IMG/VR virus record: IMGVR_UViG_3300027833_000025
Coordinates: 1 to 64,000 of that record
Direction: 5' to 3' (one strand)
Source of the DNA: a virus
DNA: 64,000 bases
The translations under genes and the position numbers were made by a program. The notes beneath the pieces were generated by a model. The model made no database searches, was not told where the DNA came from, and saw nothing but the letters and a program-made list of their open reading frames with translations. Below, in pieces: positions 50,920-59,209 of the stretch (the stretch's first letter is position 1; every line of letters starts with the position of its first letter).

Positions 50920-51486
50920 ATGTATTATCAACATCACATTCAATTAAAAACAGCAGAGCCATTAACGCAAGAGCAAGCATTAACTTGGTACAGTGCAGTT
51001 AAAGAATTTTCACCAGTTGAAACAGTATTAAAGTATCAATTAGGTGAAGACCACATAGGTATGGAATATGGTCATTGCGCAGATTGCGATATGACTCATA
51101 CATATGTTATCCCGTTAACACGTGATATTACCGCAGATGAGGCATTGTTTATTGTTAATGTATGGGAGTATCATTTTGATGATGACTTCGATATTGAATT
51201 ATCTAGTCAATATGATGTAGCAGCAATGGGAAATTTTGAGAATTCAATCCACATTGATGAAGATGTAAAAAATCAAGCATTGTTTGATATGAAGAAATGG
51301 CATCACAATAGATGGGTTAGTGAGAAAGTATCTGAAGGTTGGAGACATGGGTCTTACTTTAATTCGGCAGATAAAACTCATCCAGCATTACGAGATTGGG
51401 ATAGTCTTACAGAAACTCATCGTAGATCGCCAGATTTTGATGACAATGAAATATTAGAATGGTTGTCAAAAAGAGGAATTGTTTAA
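50920..51486 (+). CDS. Protein with RyR-like C-terminal domain
   Basis: 188 residues. The N-terminal part has YGHCADCDMTHTYVIPLT with a CxxC. The C-terminal WVSEKVSEGWRHGSYFNSAD plus KTHPALRDWDSLTETHRRSP fits the RyR repeat pattern (GWxxG, K-HP-L-W/Y). RyR domains occur in some phage and bacterial proteins and may bind nucleotides. Role here unknown. Confidence 0.6.
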   Translation: MYYQHHIQLKTAEPLTQEQALTWYSAVKEFSPVETVLKYQLGEDHIGMEYGHCADCDMTHTYVIPLTRDITADEALFIVNVWEYHFDDDFDIELSSQYDVAAMGNFENSIHIDEDVKNQALFDMKKWHHNRWVSEKVSEGWRHGSYFNSADKTHPALRDWDSLTETHRRSPDFDDNEILEWLSKRGIV

Positions 51487-51515
51487 TTGACATAAGTGTA
51501 TGATTATGTTATCAT
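51487..51515 (+). promoter_or_regulatory. Sigma-70-type promoter giving a leaderless mRNA
   Basis: TTGACA (51487-51492) and TATCAT (51510-51515), 17-bp spacer. Expected start near 51522, at the ATG at 51523. Confidence 0.72.
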
Positions 51516-51522
51516 ATTGGTT

Positions 51523-51867
51523 ATGATAGAATTATTAAATATGCACGTGCACACTATAACAATTGATTCTTGGGATTTACAAAAAAAGATACCTAATGAC
51601 ATCTTGCCTCAAAATATTGAACATTGGATTAACCAAACTGTTGTATATCAGTGGTATCTAGAATCTGATTTAGGTAATTACCTAGCAAATTTATGTGATA
51701 TAGATAATAACGAAATAGATGTTCATAAACAATATAATACACACGAAGACTATATCCACATAAGCGCATGGTTGACACAAGCACAAATCGATAGAATTGA
51801 ATTAGCATTCTTTATTAAGTTGAAAAGAAAAAATCCAAGGAGCAGTAAGTTGTATGAATCATTATGA
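51523..51867 (+). CDS. Small protein, apparently leaderless
   Basis: 114 residues from ATG 51523; a GTG at 51496 lies between -35 and -10 and cannot be in the transcript. No recognised domain. Its stop overlaps the next ATG (ATGA). With 51864 and 52131 it forms a small early unit among late genes. Confidence 0.6.
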   Translation: MIELLNMHVHTITIDSWDLQKKIPNDILPQNIEHWINQTVVYQWYLESDLGNYLANLCDIDNNEIDVHKQYNTHEDYIHISAWLTQAQIDRIELAFFIKLKRKNPRSSKLYESL

Positions 51868-52109
51868 ATAATAAAATACCTACAGTAGAGCAATTAGTGG
51901 AAATCGCACGAGAAGTAGAACTTGAGGATCCTATTGATTGGGAAGAGTTAAATGTAAGTGAAGATTCCGCATACAATCTCATAGCGAATCAAGTATTGTC
52001 AGATCATATGATGCGAAGTCCAGATGATCACGAAGTAGTTTTACTTGCAACTGTTACGAAGTTGATTGTTGAAAATTTCATATTAAACATAAAGTTGTTG
52101 CAGAAATAA
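51864..52109 (+). CDS. Small acidic protein
   Basis: 81 residues, acidic helical N-terminus (VEQLVEIAREVELEDPIDWE) and hydrophobic C-terminus. Coupled to the 51523 gene. Unknown function. Confidence 0.58.
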   Translation: MNNKIPTVEQLVEIAREVELEDPIDWEELNVSEDSAYNLIANQVLSDHMMRSPDDHEVVLLATVTKLIVENFILNIKLLQK

Positions 52110-52130
52110 CACGGAAGTAGAAGAAATAAC

Positions 52131-52493
52131 ATGGAAGTAGAAGCAGTAATATTGTTCTTGTTAATGTGTAAACATTCAGTTGCAGATTTAGCATTACAGT
52201 CACTTAGAAAACCAACCACAAAGCGACTTTATTTTAATAAAGGATTGCACATACATGCATTAGATCATGCGACACTAACACTAGTCGTATTGGTATTTTT
52301 TATTAATCCATGGCTTGCACTTGCATTTGCTGTATTGGATTATGTAGCACACTGGCACATTGATTGTTTAAAATCAAAACTGCTATGGACATTTGGAATA
52401 CCAAGAGATGGTTCAGTATTTTGGTGCATACAAACATGCGATCAAATATCTCATTATGCAACATATGCATTAATCGTGTATTTAATATGCTAA
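52131..52493 (+). CDS. Polytopic membrane protein (DUF3307-like)
   Basis: 120 residues, three to four hydrophobic helices. KHSVADLALQ, HIHALDHATLT, DYVAHWHIDCLKSKL and CDQISHYATYA carry regularly placed His and Asp residues in membrane helices, as in DUF3307 proteins. Could bind a metal. Function unknown. Overlaps the next gene by 7 nt. Confidence 0.62.
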   Translation: MEVEAVILFLLMCKHSVADLALQSLRKPTTKRLYFNKGLHIHALDHATLTLVVLVFFINPWLALAFAVLDYVAHWHIDCLKSKLLWTFGIPRDGSVFWCIQTCDQISHYATYALIVYLIC

Positions 52494-52903
52494 TTGGATT
52501 TGATTTAGTTAGATGCTTGAGCGACATATTAGAAAAAAAAGTAGAATATAATGACGTGTTACTCGTAATAACATGTGTTGAAATTGATTTTAGAGATGAA
52601 GATCAATGGAATATATTCTGGAAGAGTACGATTGACCCAATACATTTGATGCTGGGCAATAATAGACATAAATTACATCTTCACGATAAATCAGAAGTTC
52701 ACAATTTGATAGATGATTTATTATATGATGGAAAATTAGTAAAACGAGAACGCACACATGTGCTAGATTCAATAAGTAGTCTGCCAGGACATTGGCACGA
52801 TATTATCCCATTAGAAGAACATATGACACCCGCTGTACAAGACGCTTGGAATTATTTTAAGATGCTTGAGGCATTATGTCGCACAGGCAAAAACCCAACT
52901 TAA
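52487..52903 (+). CDS. Hypothetical protein
   Basis: 138 residues from ATG 52487, which overlaps the membrane-protein stop; an upstream ATG at 52364 would lie inside that gene and is unlikely. Rich in His, Trp and Asp, no recognised motif. Ends before a late promoter at 52916. Confidence 0.55.
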   Translation: MLIGFDLVRCLSDILEKKVEYNDVLLVITCVEIDFRDEDQWNIFWKSTIDPIHLMLGNNRHKLHLHDKSEVHNLIDDLLYDGKLVKRERTHVLDSISSLPGHWHDIIPLEEHMTPAVQDAWNYFKMLEALCRTGKNPT

Positions 52904-52915
52904 ATTAAACAACAG

Positions 52916-52924
52916 CATAAATAC
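52916..52924 (+). promoter_or_regulatory. T4-type late promoter
   Basis: CATAAATAC, 29 nt before the ATG at 52954. Heads the run of tagged virion genes. Confidence 0.75.
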
Positions 52925-52953
52925 TACTAATATAAATTAATAGAGGTATTTTC

Positions 52954-53178
52954 ATGTCATTAGAAGAAGAAATTGAACAATTAAAGAAATTAGCAGGCAT
53001 ATACGATAAGGATAAAGATATCGTAGATGGTGATGATGAATCTAATATATCAATAACAGGTTCAGAAAAGCGTAAAATTGAACGAGATAATAATATACAG
53101 CCAGGAACACCAGAATGGTTTAAGTTATGGTTTTCGTTGCCAAAAATGACAGGCGAAAAGCCGTTTGAAAAGGAATAG
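52954..53178 (+). CDS. Small late protein with LKKLAG element
   Basis: 74 residues. Opens with SLEEEIEQLKKLAGIYD, resembling the C-terminal helix of the 16063-16842 protein, and ends with PGTPEWFKLWFSLPKMTGEK, a Trp/Phe-rich segment I recall from marine T4-like phages. Starts the tagged-gene block. Probably a head-assembly or structural factor. Confidence 0.58.
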   Translation: MSLEEEIEQLKKLAGIYDKDKDIVDGDDESNISITGSEKRKIERDNNIQPGTPEWFKLWFSLPKMTGEKPFEKE

Positions 53179-53181
53179 ATT

Positions 53182-54402
53182 ATGAGATTAAATGAATTTG
53201 ATGATTCACTGAGTAGAGCAGACTTAGATGCGTTAGAAGTTTTTGCAGACAAAGTATTTGGTAAAGTAGGCATTGATGTAAACTTCACACGACACTTCTT
53301 AGATAGAGTAAATGACGAGCGCAACATTAAGCAGATCACCAAAGGTGAATTGACTCGCTTGTTCAAGCAAGAAGCAAAACGTTGGGCAAAGCCTATTGCT
53401 AGATTGGGACCAGATGCAGAAGGTACTATGAAGGATTTACAGACACAGATAAATCTACCATTTGTATTAGTATGGGATCATAATAATCAAGAACTTGATT
53501 TGATTGCTAAGACTGTTATGCGCAAAAAAGATTTTAAGACTCATAACACAGAATTTCCAGTAGAATCAATCACCGAAGGCGACTCTGCTCCGGGCGCTGG
53601 TGCTATACATCATTCAGAAATTGCTCCAACTCTACAGAATCTAGAACAGAAATTGGGTATACCTTTAATGAAAAATGCACTAGGTAGTGTTGGCAAAAAA
53701 GAGTTTAGTGGAGACATTGATATTGCAGTGCAACTAACTAAAGAAGAGCAAGATGATTTTCAAAAGAAACTACAATCAACACCTGGACTTACATTTGTGC
53801 AAAAAACAGGTGTATTCATTACAAGTGCCGATATTGTTGGATACGATGATAGTAAGCAAGCAGATGGAAAGCAACGCACTGGCAAAGTACAAATTGACTT
53901 TATGCCGGGCGACATAGACTTCATGAAGCACTACTATCATTCTCCACACTCAAAAGAGATGAGCCAAGATGGTAAAAGTAGTAACTACAAAGGTGTTCAC
54001 CGTAATCTTATGGTTAGTGCAATGATTGACAAAATTGACGTTAAATCAAGTGATGAAACTACACCAGATGGTAGACCACTTGAAATAGAACGCTGGATGT
54101 TCTCACCGACACAGGGCATGGTGCGTGTAATTCGTAGACCAGTAGAAAAGAAGAATGGTACTGGTTATACAAAAGCAAATACTAATGAAGTAATCAAGGG
54201 TCCATTTAAAAATCCAGCAGAGTGGGCAAAAATATTAAAGTTAGACAATGCTGATGATCTATACAGTTTTGAATCGTTATATGCTGCTGCTAAGAAAAAT
54301 TACCCATCAGATTTAGTTCAGAAGGTAGTTAGTGATTTTAAATCTAATCCTACTATTATAAAGCAAGGTATACCAACCGAATTAGAGGAACAAGTAAAAT
54401 GA
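53182..54402 (+). CDS. Tagged virion protein with nucleotidyltransferase-like domain
   Basis: 406 residues. MRLNEFDDS start resembles the tag family. Residues 30-130 (NFTRHFLDRVND ... LPFVLVWDHNNQELDLIAKT) form a domain frequent in T4-like marine phage proteins. From about 175, FSGDIDIAVQL and later VQIDFMPGDIDFM give the two-Asp and third-Asp pattern of the Pol-beta nucleotidyltransferase fold. Possible packaged NMP-transferase. Overlaps the next gene by 4 nt. Confidence 0.6.
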   Translation: MRLNEFDDSLSRADLDALEVFADKVFGKVGIDVNFTRHFLDRVNDERNIKQITKGELTRLFKQEAKRWAKPIARLGPDAEGTMKDLQTQINLPFVLVWDHNNQELDLIAKTVMRKKDFKTHNTEFPVESITEGDSAPGAGAIHHSEIAPTLQNLEQKLGIPLMKNALGSVGKKEFSGDIDIAVQLTKEEQDDFQKKLQSTPGLTFVQKTGVFITSADIVGYDDSKQADGKQRTGKVQIDFMPGDIDFMKHYYHSPHSKEMSQDGKSSNYKGVHRNLMVSAMIDKIDVKSSDETTPDGRPLEIERWMFSPTQGMVRVIRRPVEKKNGTGYTKANTNEVIKGPFKNPAEWAKILKLDNADDLYSFESLYAAAKKNYPSDLVQKVVSDFKSNPTIIKQGIPTELEEQVK

Positions 54403-54839
54403 GAATACAAGATTTATATGAAGCAAAAAAGAAGAAAACAAAAAGATTAGATCCTGAATGTTGGGATGGTTATAAAAAAGATGGTACAAAAATAGACAAT
54501 GGTGTTCGTGTAAACAATTGTGTCATAGAGGTTAGTGAAGACGAATACACATACGAAGGTGAATTAAGTATGTTGTATGATGAATTAGAAATCTTAGACG
54601 AAGCAGAATACCAAGGTCGTAAAGTTAAACTAGGCAAGCCTTCACGAGGTGATGTTAAGAAGTTCAAAGTGTATGTAAAGAATGACAAAGGTAACGTAGT
54701 TAAAGTTAACTTTGGTGATCCTGATATGCGCATTAGAAAGTCTAATCCAGCAGCAAGAAAGAGTTTTCGTGCACGTCATAAGTGTGCTGATAAAAAAGAT
54801 AGAACCACAGCAGGATATTGGTCTTGTAAAAAATGGTAA
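54399..54839 (+). CDS. Tagged small basic virion protein
   Basis: 146 residues. MRIQDLYEA tag with LYE-A as a possible protease site, then a basic KKKKTKRLDPECWDGYKKDG motif, an acidic centre and a Cys/Lys/Arg-rich C-terminus (SFRARHKCADKKDRTTAGYW). The C-terminal domain recurs in marine T4-like phages. Candidate internal head protein. Confidence 0.62.
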   Translation: MRIQDLYEAKKKKTKRLDPECWDGYKKDGTKIDNGVRVNNCVIEVSEDEYTYEGELSMLYDELEILDEAEYQGRKVKLGKPSRGDVKKFKVYVKNDKGNVVKVNFGDPDMRIRKSNPAARKSFRARHKCADKKDRTTAGYWSCKKW

Positions 54840-54847
54840 TATAGTAT

Positions 54848-55846
54848 ATGAAAATTAGTGAAATAGTAGAACCAACGAAACTAACATTACCTACGATAGA
54901 AGTAGGTGATGAAGTGCTGGTTGGTAAATTCAAGAACAGTAAAGCAACTGTAAAGGGGTTTACAAAAGATGCTTACAATCAACCTGTAATGAAGACTACA
55001 AAGGGTGATAAGAAGGTATTCAAAGATAGACATAGTAAATTGGTACAAGAAGATCAATCGCCAGCATTGCCAGTTACATCAGTAAAAAATTTATATCATG
55101 TTGGCACATTAGATGCGTCAAAGAAGCGTGATGGATATGAGGGCGCAGGGTTGAGCGTAAGTACCCATCCAGATGATTGGAAAAAGATTGCTAGAGGACA
55201 TGTAACTGGGGATACATATAGTGCTACTAAAGATGGAAACAGATTCCTAAATGCACATGCACTTACAGATTCGCATGACGAAGTAATCAAACAATGGGCA
55301 ATTGAAAATGGATACTTAGAACAGCAAGAAACTGTTACAGTATGTTACTATGATGATGAAATGGAAGATGACCTTTGTTCAACTTTCAATTCAATGGCAG
55401 ATGCAGAATATGAATATGATGGTGAATTAGAACACTATGACGTTGAAGTAGACAAGGGTGGTATTGTTCCAACTGATAAACTGAAAAAAGCAGCAAGACA
55501 GAAACGCATGGAATCAACTGGCGTACTAGACTTTGTTCTACCCTTATATGCAGAGCAAGCAGGACTTGATGGGGTATGGTGGCAAGATACGCTAGATGTA
55601 AGTAGATATTCAGCACCTCGTGGTGTTATTGTTCCTAGCAAAATTGACTCTTGGGAGTTTAAAGTAAACGAATCAATAGTAGAAGATGGTAAGATTGTGC
55701 AAGGTGTTAATACCACAGTAGATGTAAAGCCGGGTGAAACTGAGCGACAAGCAGCAAAGTTCGGAAACAAAATGACAAAGAAAGGTCCGCCTATATTGGG
55801 TGGCAGTTCATCTCATAAATTATTTAATATGGGACTAGGAGAATAA
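54848..55846 (+). CDS. Tagged virion protein with possible ADP-ribosyltransferase-like domain
   Basis: 332 residues. Tag MKISEIVEP; residues 15-68 form an SH3-like module (VGDEVLVGKFKNSKATVKGF). From about 80, NLYHVGTL, then GAGLSVSTHPDDWKKIA and a later GLDGVWWQDTLDVSRYSAPR resemble the H/Y-S-E layout of ADP-ribosyl- or phosphotransferase folds; the key Glu is not certain. The C-terminus (GVNTTVDVKPGETERQAAKF) is a common marine-phage virion module. T4 Alt is a packaged ADP-ribosyltransferase, so a similar role is possible. Confidence 0.5.
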   Translation: MKISEIVEPTKLTLPTIEVGDEVLVGKFKNSKATVKGFTKDAYNQPVMKTTKGDKKVFKDRHSKLVQEDQSPALPVTSVKNLYHVGTLDASKKRDGYEGAGLSVSTHPDDWKKIARGHVTGDTYSATKDGNRFLNAHALTDSHDEVIKQWAIENGYLEQQETVTVCYYDDEMEDDLCSTFNSMADAEYEYDGELEHYDVEVDKGGIVPTDKLKKAARQKRMESTGVLDFVLPLYAEQAGLDGVWWQDTLDVSRYSAPRGVIVPSKIDSWEFKVNESIVEDGKIVQGVNTTVDVKPGETERQAAKFGNKMTKKGPPILGGSSSHKLFNMGLGE

Positions 55847-55848
55847 TA

Positions 55849-56979
55849 ATGAAAATTAATGAAGTTGTTACCATTAAAGAAGATGCTATGGAAATAGCGA
55901 AGACATTGATGTCATTGTCTGGTGAAGAGATAGTAGCATTAAGCGCAGCACTGACTATGACAGTTCCCGTATTGAAAGGATTGTTTAAAACTGGTAAAGG
56001 CATCATGAAAGTGAAGCGTATGATGGATAGAGCAAGTGTGCGTATCGCTAATGGCATTGTTAAAGAAGATCGTATTAATGAAATAGAGTATTCATCAGAT
56101 GTTCAAAAAGATGATATGTCAAAGTATGATCTAGATGACATGATAGGATCAACTGAATCAACTGGTAAGAAGATAAACGGATATGAGATTCATACAATTG
56201 ATGAAGGTGATGTATCATTCTTGGTAAAAGAGCCATACGGTGACGGATTTTTAGGTGAGTTACGATTAAAACCTGAACACAAGTATGAAGGAATGCATAA
56301 GAGTGTTGTGTTCTTTGATGAAGTGATTCAAGGAAAAGGTATAGCACCATTATTGTATAAAATGGCGATAGTTGATTATGGTCATACTATTGTTAGTGAT
56401 TATAAGCAGTCCAAAGGTAGCAAGACCTTATGGGAACGATTAGCAAAGATGTCTGGTGTGTTTGTGTATGGATGGAATCCAAGAGCAAAGGGTGATAAAG
56501 AATTTTTTCAATGGGATCCTACTGAAGACTCCGACAGTGTAATTTATCATGGTGATTCATCAACTGATGTATTAAGAGATGAATTAGATGCATTAATGAA
56601 AGATATTGGTAGTCGTAAGCAATCAGGTGAATTGTCAGCAGAACAAGCACAGGTAGAGTGGAACGAAGGTAAAAAAGAAATCAGTGCTGAATTAAAAGAT
56701 GCAGACTTAGTTAGATACAATGACATTAGACTAATTGCAACAGCAGATAATAACTTAGACGAGTCTATAGGAGCATTAATGGGTATGATATTACCAACAC
56801 ACGCAGCAATGTACAAAAAAGCAGCAGCAATGATGTCAGAATTTCATGATGAATATCCATCATATGGATTGAACAAACTTGCAGCATTAGTATCAAGACG
56901 CACCGCAAAAGATTTTGACAGACGTGCTTTGGTACAAACTTACAAAAAGCAGTATCCTTCATCAAATATAGAAGAATGA
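55849..56979 (+). CDS. Tagged virion protein with GNAT-like domain
   Basis: 376 residues. MKINEVVTIKED tag (IKE-D). A hydrophobic IVALSAALTMTVPVLKGLF helix around 25-45 could be membrane-active. The centre has VVFFDEVIQGKGIAPLLYKM, a GNAT motif A (QGKGIA), and TLWERLAKMSGVFVYGW. The C-terminal PTHAAMYKKAAAMM and HDEYPSYGLNKLAALVSRR part is helical. Could be a packaged acyltransferase delivered with the DNA. Starts 2 nt after the previous stop. Confidence 0.6.
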   Translation: MKINEVVTIKEDAMEIAKTLMSLSGEEIVALSAALTMTVPVLKGLFKTGKGIMKVKRMMDRASVRIANGIVKEDRINEIEYSSDVQKDDMSKYDLDDMIGSTESTGKKINGYEIHTIDEGDVSFLVKEPYGDGFLGELRLKPEHKYEGMHKSVVFFDEVIQGKGIAPLLYKMAIVDYGHTIVSDYKQSKGSKTLWERLAKMSGVFVYGWNPRAKGDKEFFQWDPTEDSDSVIYHGDSSTDVLRDELDALMKDIGSRKQSGELSAEQAQVEWNEGKKEISAELKDADLVRYNDIRLIATADNNLDESIGALMGMILPTHAAMYKKAAAMMSEFHDEYPSYGLNKLAALVSRRTAKDFDRRALVQTYKKQYPSSNIEE

Positions 56980-56985
56980 GTAATA

Positions 56986-57366
56986 ATGGATATTACAGTA
57001 CGTAGACTAACGCCTGCTGATGTTTATAAACTGCAAAGTATAGTAAAGGAAGATATAGCAAAAAACGCATATATCACTTGGCCCTTTACTAGAGAGATAG
57101 CATTGTCGTTTATTACTGAATACAACACATGGGGTATTTGGCTCAATGATGGTATACTTGCTGGTGCGATTGAGATAAAAGATACGCATGAAACTGCATA
57201 TTTGGTTGCTACAATATATCAAAATAATGGTATTGCTACAGCAGCAATTGAGCAGATAAAAGAAATATATCATTATAGACAATTATGGTGCAAGATAAAT
57301 CCAAATAATAAAGCGAGTTTAAAAGTTGCAAACAAAACACATATGAGAGTTCAGTTTTATAGATAA
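56986..57366 (+). CDS. GNAT-family acetyltransferase
   Basis: 126 residues. ITVRRLTPADVYKLQSI start, LAGAIEIKDTHETAYLVATI and IYQNNGIATAAIEQI (motif A, Q/R-x-x-G-x-A/G), then NPNNKASLKVANK (motif B) make a compact GNAT. No tag. Follows the larger GNAT-like virion gene; stop codon TAA overlaps the GATAAATAG late box. Confidence 0.78.
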   Translation: MDITVRRLTPADVYKLQSIVKEDIAKNAYITWPFTREIALSFITEYNTWGIWLNDGILAGAIEIKDTHETAYLVATIYQNNGIATAAIEQIKEIYHYRQLWCKINPNNKASLKVANKTHMRVQFYR

Positions 57367-57370
57367 ATAG
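57362..57370 (+). promoter_or_regulatory. T4-type late promoter
   Basis: GATAAATAG overlapping the stop codon of the GNAT gene, 18 nt before the ATG at 57389, with AGGAGG ribosome binding site. Confidence 0.6.
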
Positions 57371-57388
57371 TAATGCAGGAGGCAGATT

Positions 57389-57643
57389 ATGGCGAACAAG
57401 AAAGTAGAGAATCATGATATCGAAGATTTACATGGTCCCATGAATAGTGTTGCAAAAGAAGATGCAAAAATATGGACAGGTCTAGAAAATAAAAAAGAAT
57501 CAGAATATGAATTACATGAACATAGGACAGTAGTCGCAAAAAAGCAGAAAGCGAAGAAATCTAGTAAAAAGCAAGATAGGCGAATATCGAAGCAATTAGT
57601 CAAACAAACTGACAATGGACAAAGTGCATTATTGCATAAATAA
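57389..57643 (+). CDS. Small basic late protein
   Basis: 84 residues, mixed charged N-terminus and Lys-rich C-terminus (KKQKAKKSSKKQDRRISKQL). Excellent AGGAGG ribosome binding site. Likely DNA- or head-associated. Its stop codon lies in another late box at 57635. Confidence 0.6.
   Translation: MANKKVENHDIEDLHGPMNSVAKEDAKIWTGLENKKESEYELHEHRTVVAKKQKAKKSSKKQDRRISKQLVKQTDNGQSALLHK
57635..57643 (+). promoter_or_regulatory. Candidate late promoter very close to a start codon
   Basis: CATAAATAA ending 4 nt before the ATG at 57648; if used, it would make a nearly leaderless late mRNA. Confidence 0.45.
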
Positions 57644-57647
57644 TATT

Positions 57648-57857
57648 ATGAAAATAAATGAAATTATAAGTGAAGAGGCAGCAACAGGTGATACGATGTC
57701 TGGCAATTTTGGTGCTGTTTCGTTCCCAATGACACCTGGAACTACGAAAATGGCTGCTAGAAAGGCAGTTGATCCTAAAGGACATTTAGGTTTAGGTAAA
57801 TCAAATAAATCTTTTAAAGGATTTAGACAATACAAGTTGGATAAAAAAGATAAATGA
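57648..57857 (+). CDS. Tagged small virion protein
   Basis: 69 residues from ATG 57648. MKINEIISEE tag with ISE-E as a possible cleavage point; the mature part is basic and Gly-rich (GLGKSNKSFKGFRQYKLDKK). Overlaps the next gene by 4 nt. Candidate internal head peptide. Confidence 0.6.
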   Translation: MKINEIISEEAATGDTMSGNFGAVSFPMTPGTTKMAARKAVDPKGHLGLGKSNKSFKGFRQYKLDKKDK

Positions 57858-59035
57858 AATTCGAACAATTAAATGAGAAGTCAACATTACCATTATCACA
57901 AGAAGTTTCTAACTTACTTGGACGTGGTGATACAGTTTATATTCAAATTGATGATGCTAATGTAGCAGAAATAGTAGGAGTCAATCTTGACAAAGATAAG
58001 CGAACCGTAATTGTAGGATTTGGTAAATCTAGAAAATCTATCCCAGTACATAACGACACATACAGAATTGATGATAGCGAGGGCTATAACGTAATTCGTA
58101 AAATTAAAGAATCAAACATACAGGAAATTCCCATGACAAACAAAAAAATTAACGAAGGCGCATTTGGCGACTTAGCCAACGTAGCAGAACGTGATCACGA
58201 AGTGCAAATGGCACGTGCTGATCTATATAAGATAGCAAAATATGCTATGAAACTTCATGATATGTTAAAATCTGTATCAGAAGTAGAAGGTATTCAAGGT
58301 TGGCAGCAAGCTAAAATTACTATAGCAGCAGACGATATATCAAGTGTGTACCATGCAATGGATTACGATATGATGGATCTAGATGCAGACTATGACGTAG
58401 ATGAAGGAATTTCGTCTAGACCAGGCTTGAGTGCTCCATTGAAGCGTACCATTGAAAATTTACCACATTTGGTAGGCGATAAAGTTGCTGATGAACGATG
58501 GGAAGCGAAAAGAGCAGCAAAGAAAGCAGCAGTCGAAAAGCGTGGTTTAAATGCATTATTTGCTGGTGCTGGAGATACCAACTCTGTTATCACACGTCAG
58601 CGTACAGAAATGGACAATGAAGGTAGCGCAGGCAACATATATAAAGATGGTGTTGATCAAGGTATGTATGAAATTGACACAAACGCAGATACTTTATTTT
58701 TTAATAATCAAGGGTTTGATTCGTTTGAAGATGTAGCAGCAGCATTGGGTGGTGAATTCTCTTGGGATGAATCTGCAAAATTAAACAATGTGACCGAAGC
58801 AACTGGAACACAAGAAGGAGATCGTATGTACAAAGTTGTACACGCAAAGAAAAATCCAATTGAAGTTTCAGCATCAACTAGTTACGAAGCAGCAACAAAA
58901 GCAGCAGCGATTTGGAAATTAAAATCAACAGCAGGTATTTCCCCGTATCTATTAGATATGAAACATGTTTCAGAACAAGCATCATCTATGTTTGAATCTG
59001 CTAGAAAGAAAGCAAAATTAAAAGCGAAAAAATAA
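57854..59035 (+). CDS. Tagged virion protein with conserved marine-phage helical domain
   Basis: 393 residues. MKFEQLNEK tag (LNE-K) and a second tag-like MTNKKINEGAF at about 95. Residues 110-170 (ERDHEVQMARADLYKIAKYA ... QGWQQAKITIAADDISSVYH) are a helical module I recall in many T4-like marine phages. The last third has repeated small domains and a Lys-rich end (KKAKLKAKK). Probably internal head or core protein. Its stop overlaps the next ATG. Confidence 0.6.
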   Translation: MKFEQLNEKSTLPLSQEVSNLLGRGDTVYIQIDDANVAEIVGVNLDKDKRTVIVGFGKSRKSIPVHNDTYRIDDSEGYNVIRKIKESNIQEIPMTNKKINEGAFGDLANVAERDHEVQMARADLYKIAKYAMKLHDMLKSVSEVEGIQGWQQAKITIAADDISSVYHAMDYDMMDLDADYDVDEGISSRPGLSAPLKRTIENLPHLVGDKVADERWEAKRAAKKAAVEKRGLNALFAGAGDTNSVITRQRTEMDNEGSAGNIYKDGVDQGMYEIDTNADTLFFNNQGFDSFEDVAAALGGEFSWDESAKLNNVTEATGTQEGDRMYKVVHAKKNPIEVSASTSYEAATKAAAIWKLKSTAGISPYLLDMKHVSEQASSMFESARKKAKLKAKK

Positions 59036-59199
59036 TGTTTGAACCATCACTAGAAAGTAGAAATGAATGTAATCAATGCGGTGGAGTTTGTCATGGCAAA
59101 GCCGCAAGATATCGCACACTAACAATATTGGGCGAAATACCAAGACGAATCAAAGTGTGTGATTCATGTCAGTGCAAGAAGTGTATACCAGAAGACTAA
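59035..59199 (+). CDS. Very small Cys-rich zinc-ribbon protein
   Basis: 54 residues. CNQCGGVCH and VCDSCQCKKC supply seven or more Cys/His residues in two knuckles, a likely zinc ribbon. ATG overlaps the preceding stop (TAATG) and the next gene starts 10 nt after. Function unknown, probably nucleic-acid binding or redox. Confidence 0.6.
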   Translation: MFEPSLESRNECNQCGGVCHGKAARYRTLTILGEIPRRIKVCDSCQCKKCIPED

Positions 59200-59209
59200 G
59201 AGAACTATT

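Noticed and set aside
51496-51522. GTG start at 51496
   Set aside because: The codon lies between the -35 and -10 boxes, so it cannot be in the mRNA from that promoter.
52364-52486. Upstream ATG at 52364 for the 52487 gene
   Set aside because: It would overlap the membrane-protein gene by 130 bp; the ATG at 52487 overlaps its stop in the coupled style used throughout.
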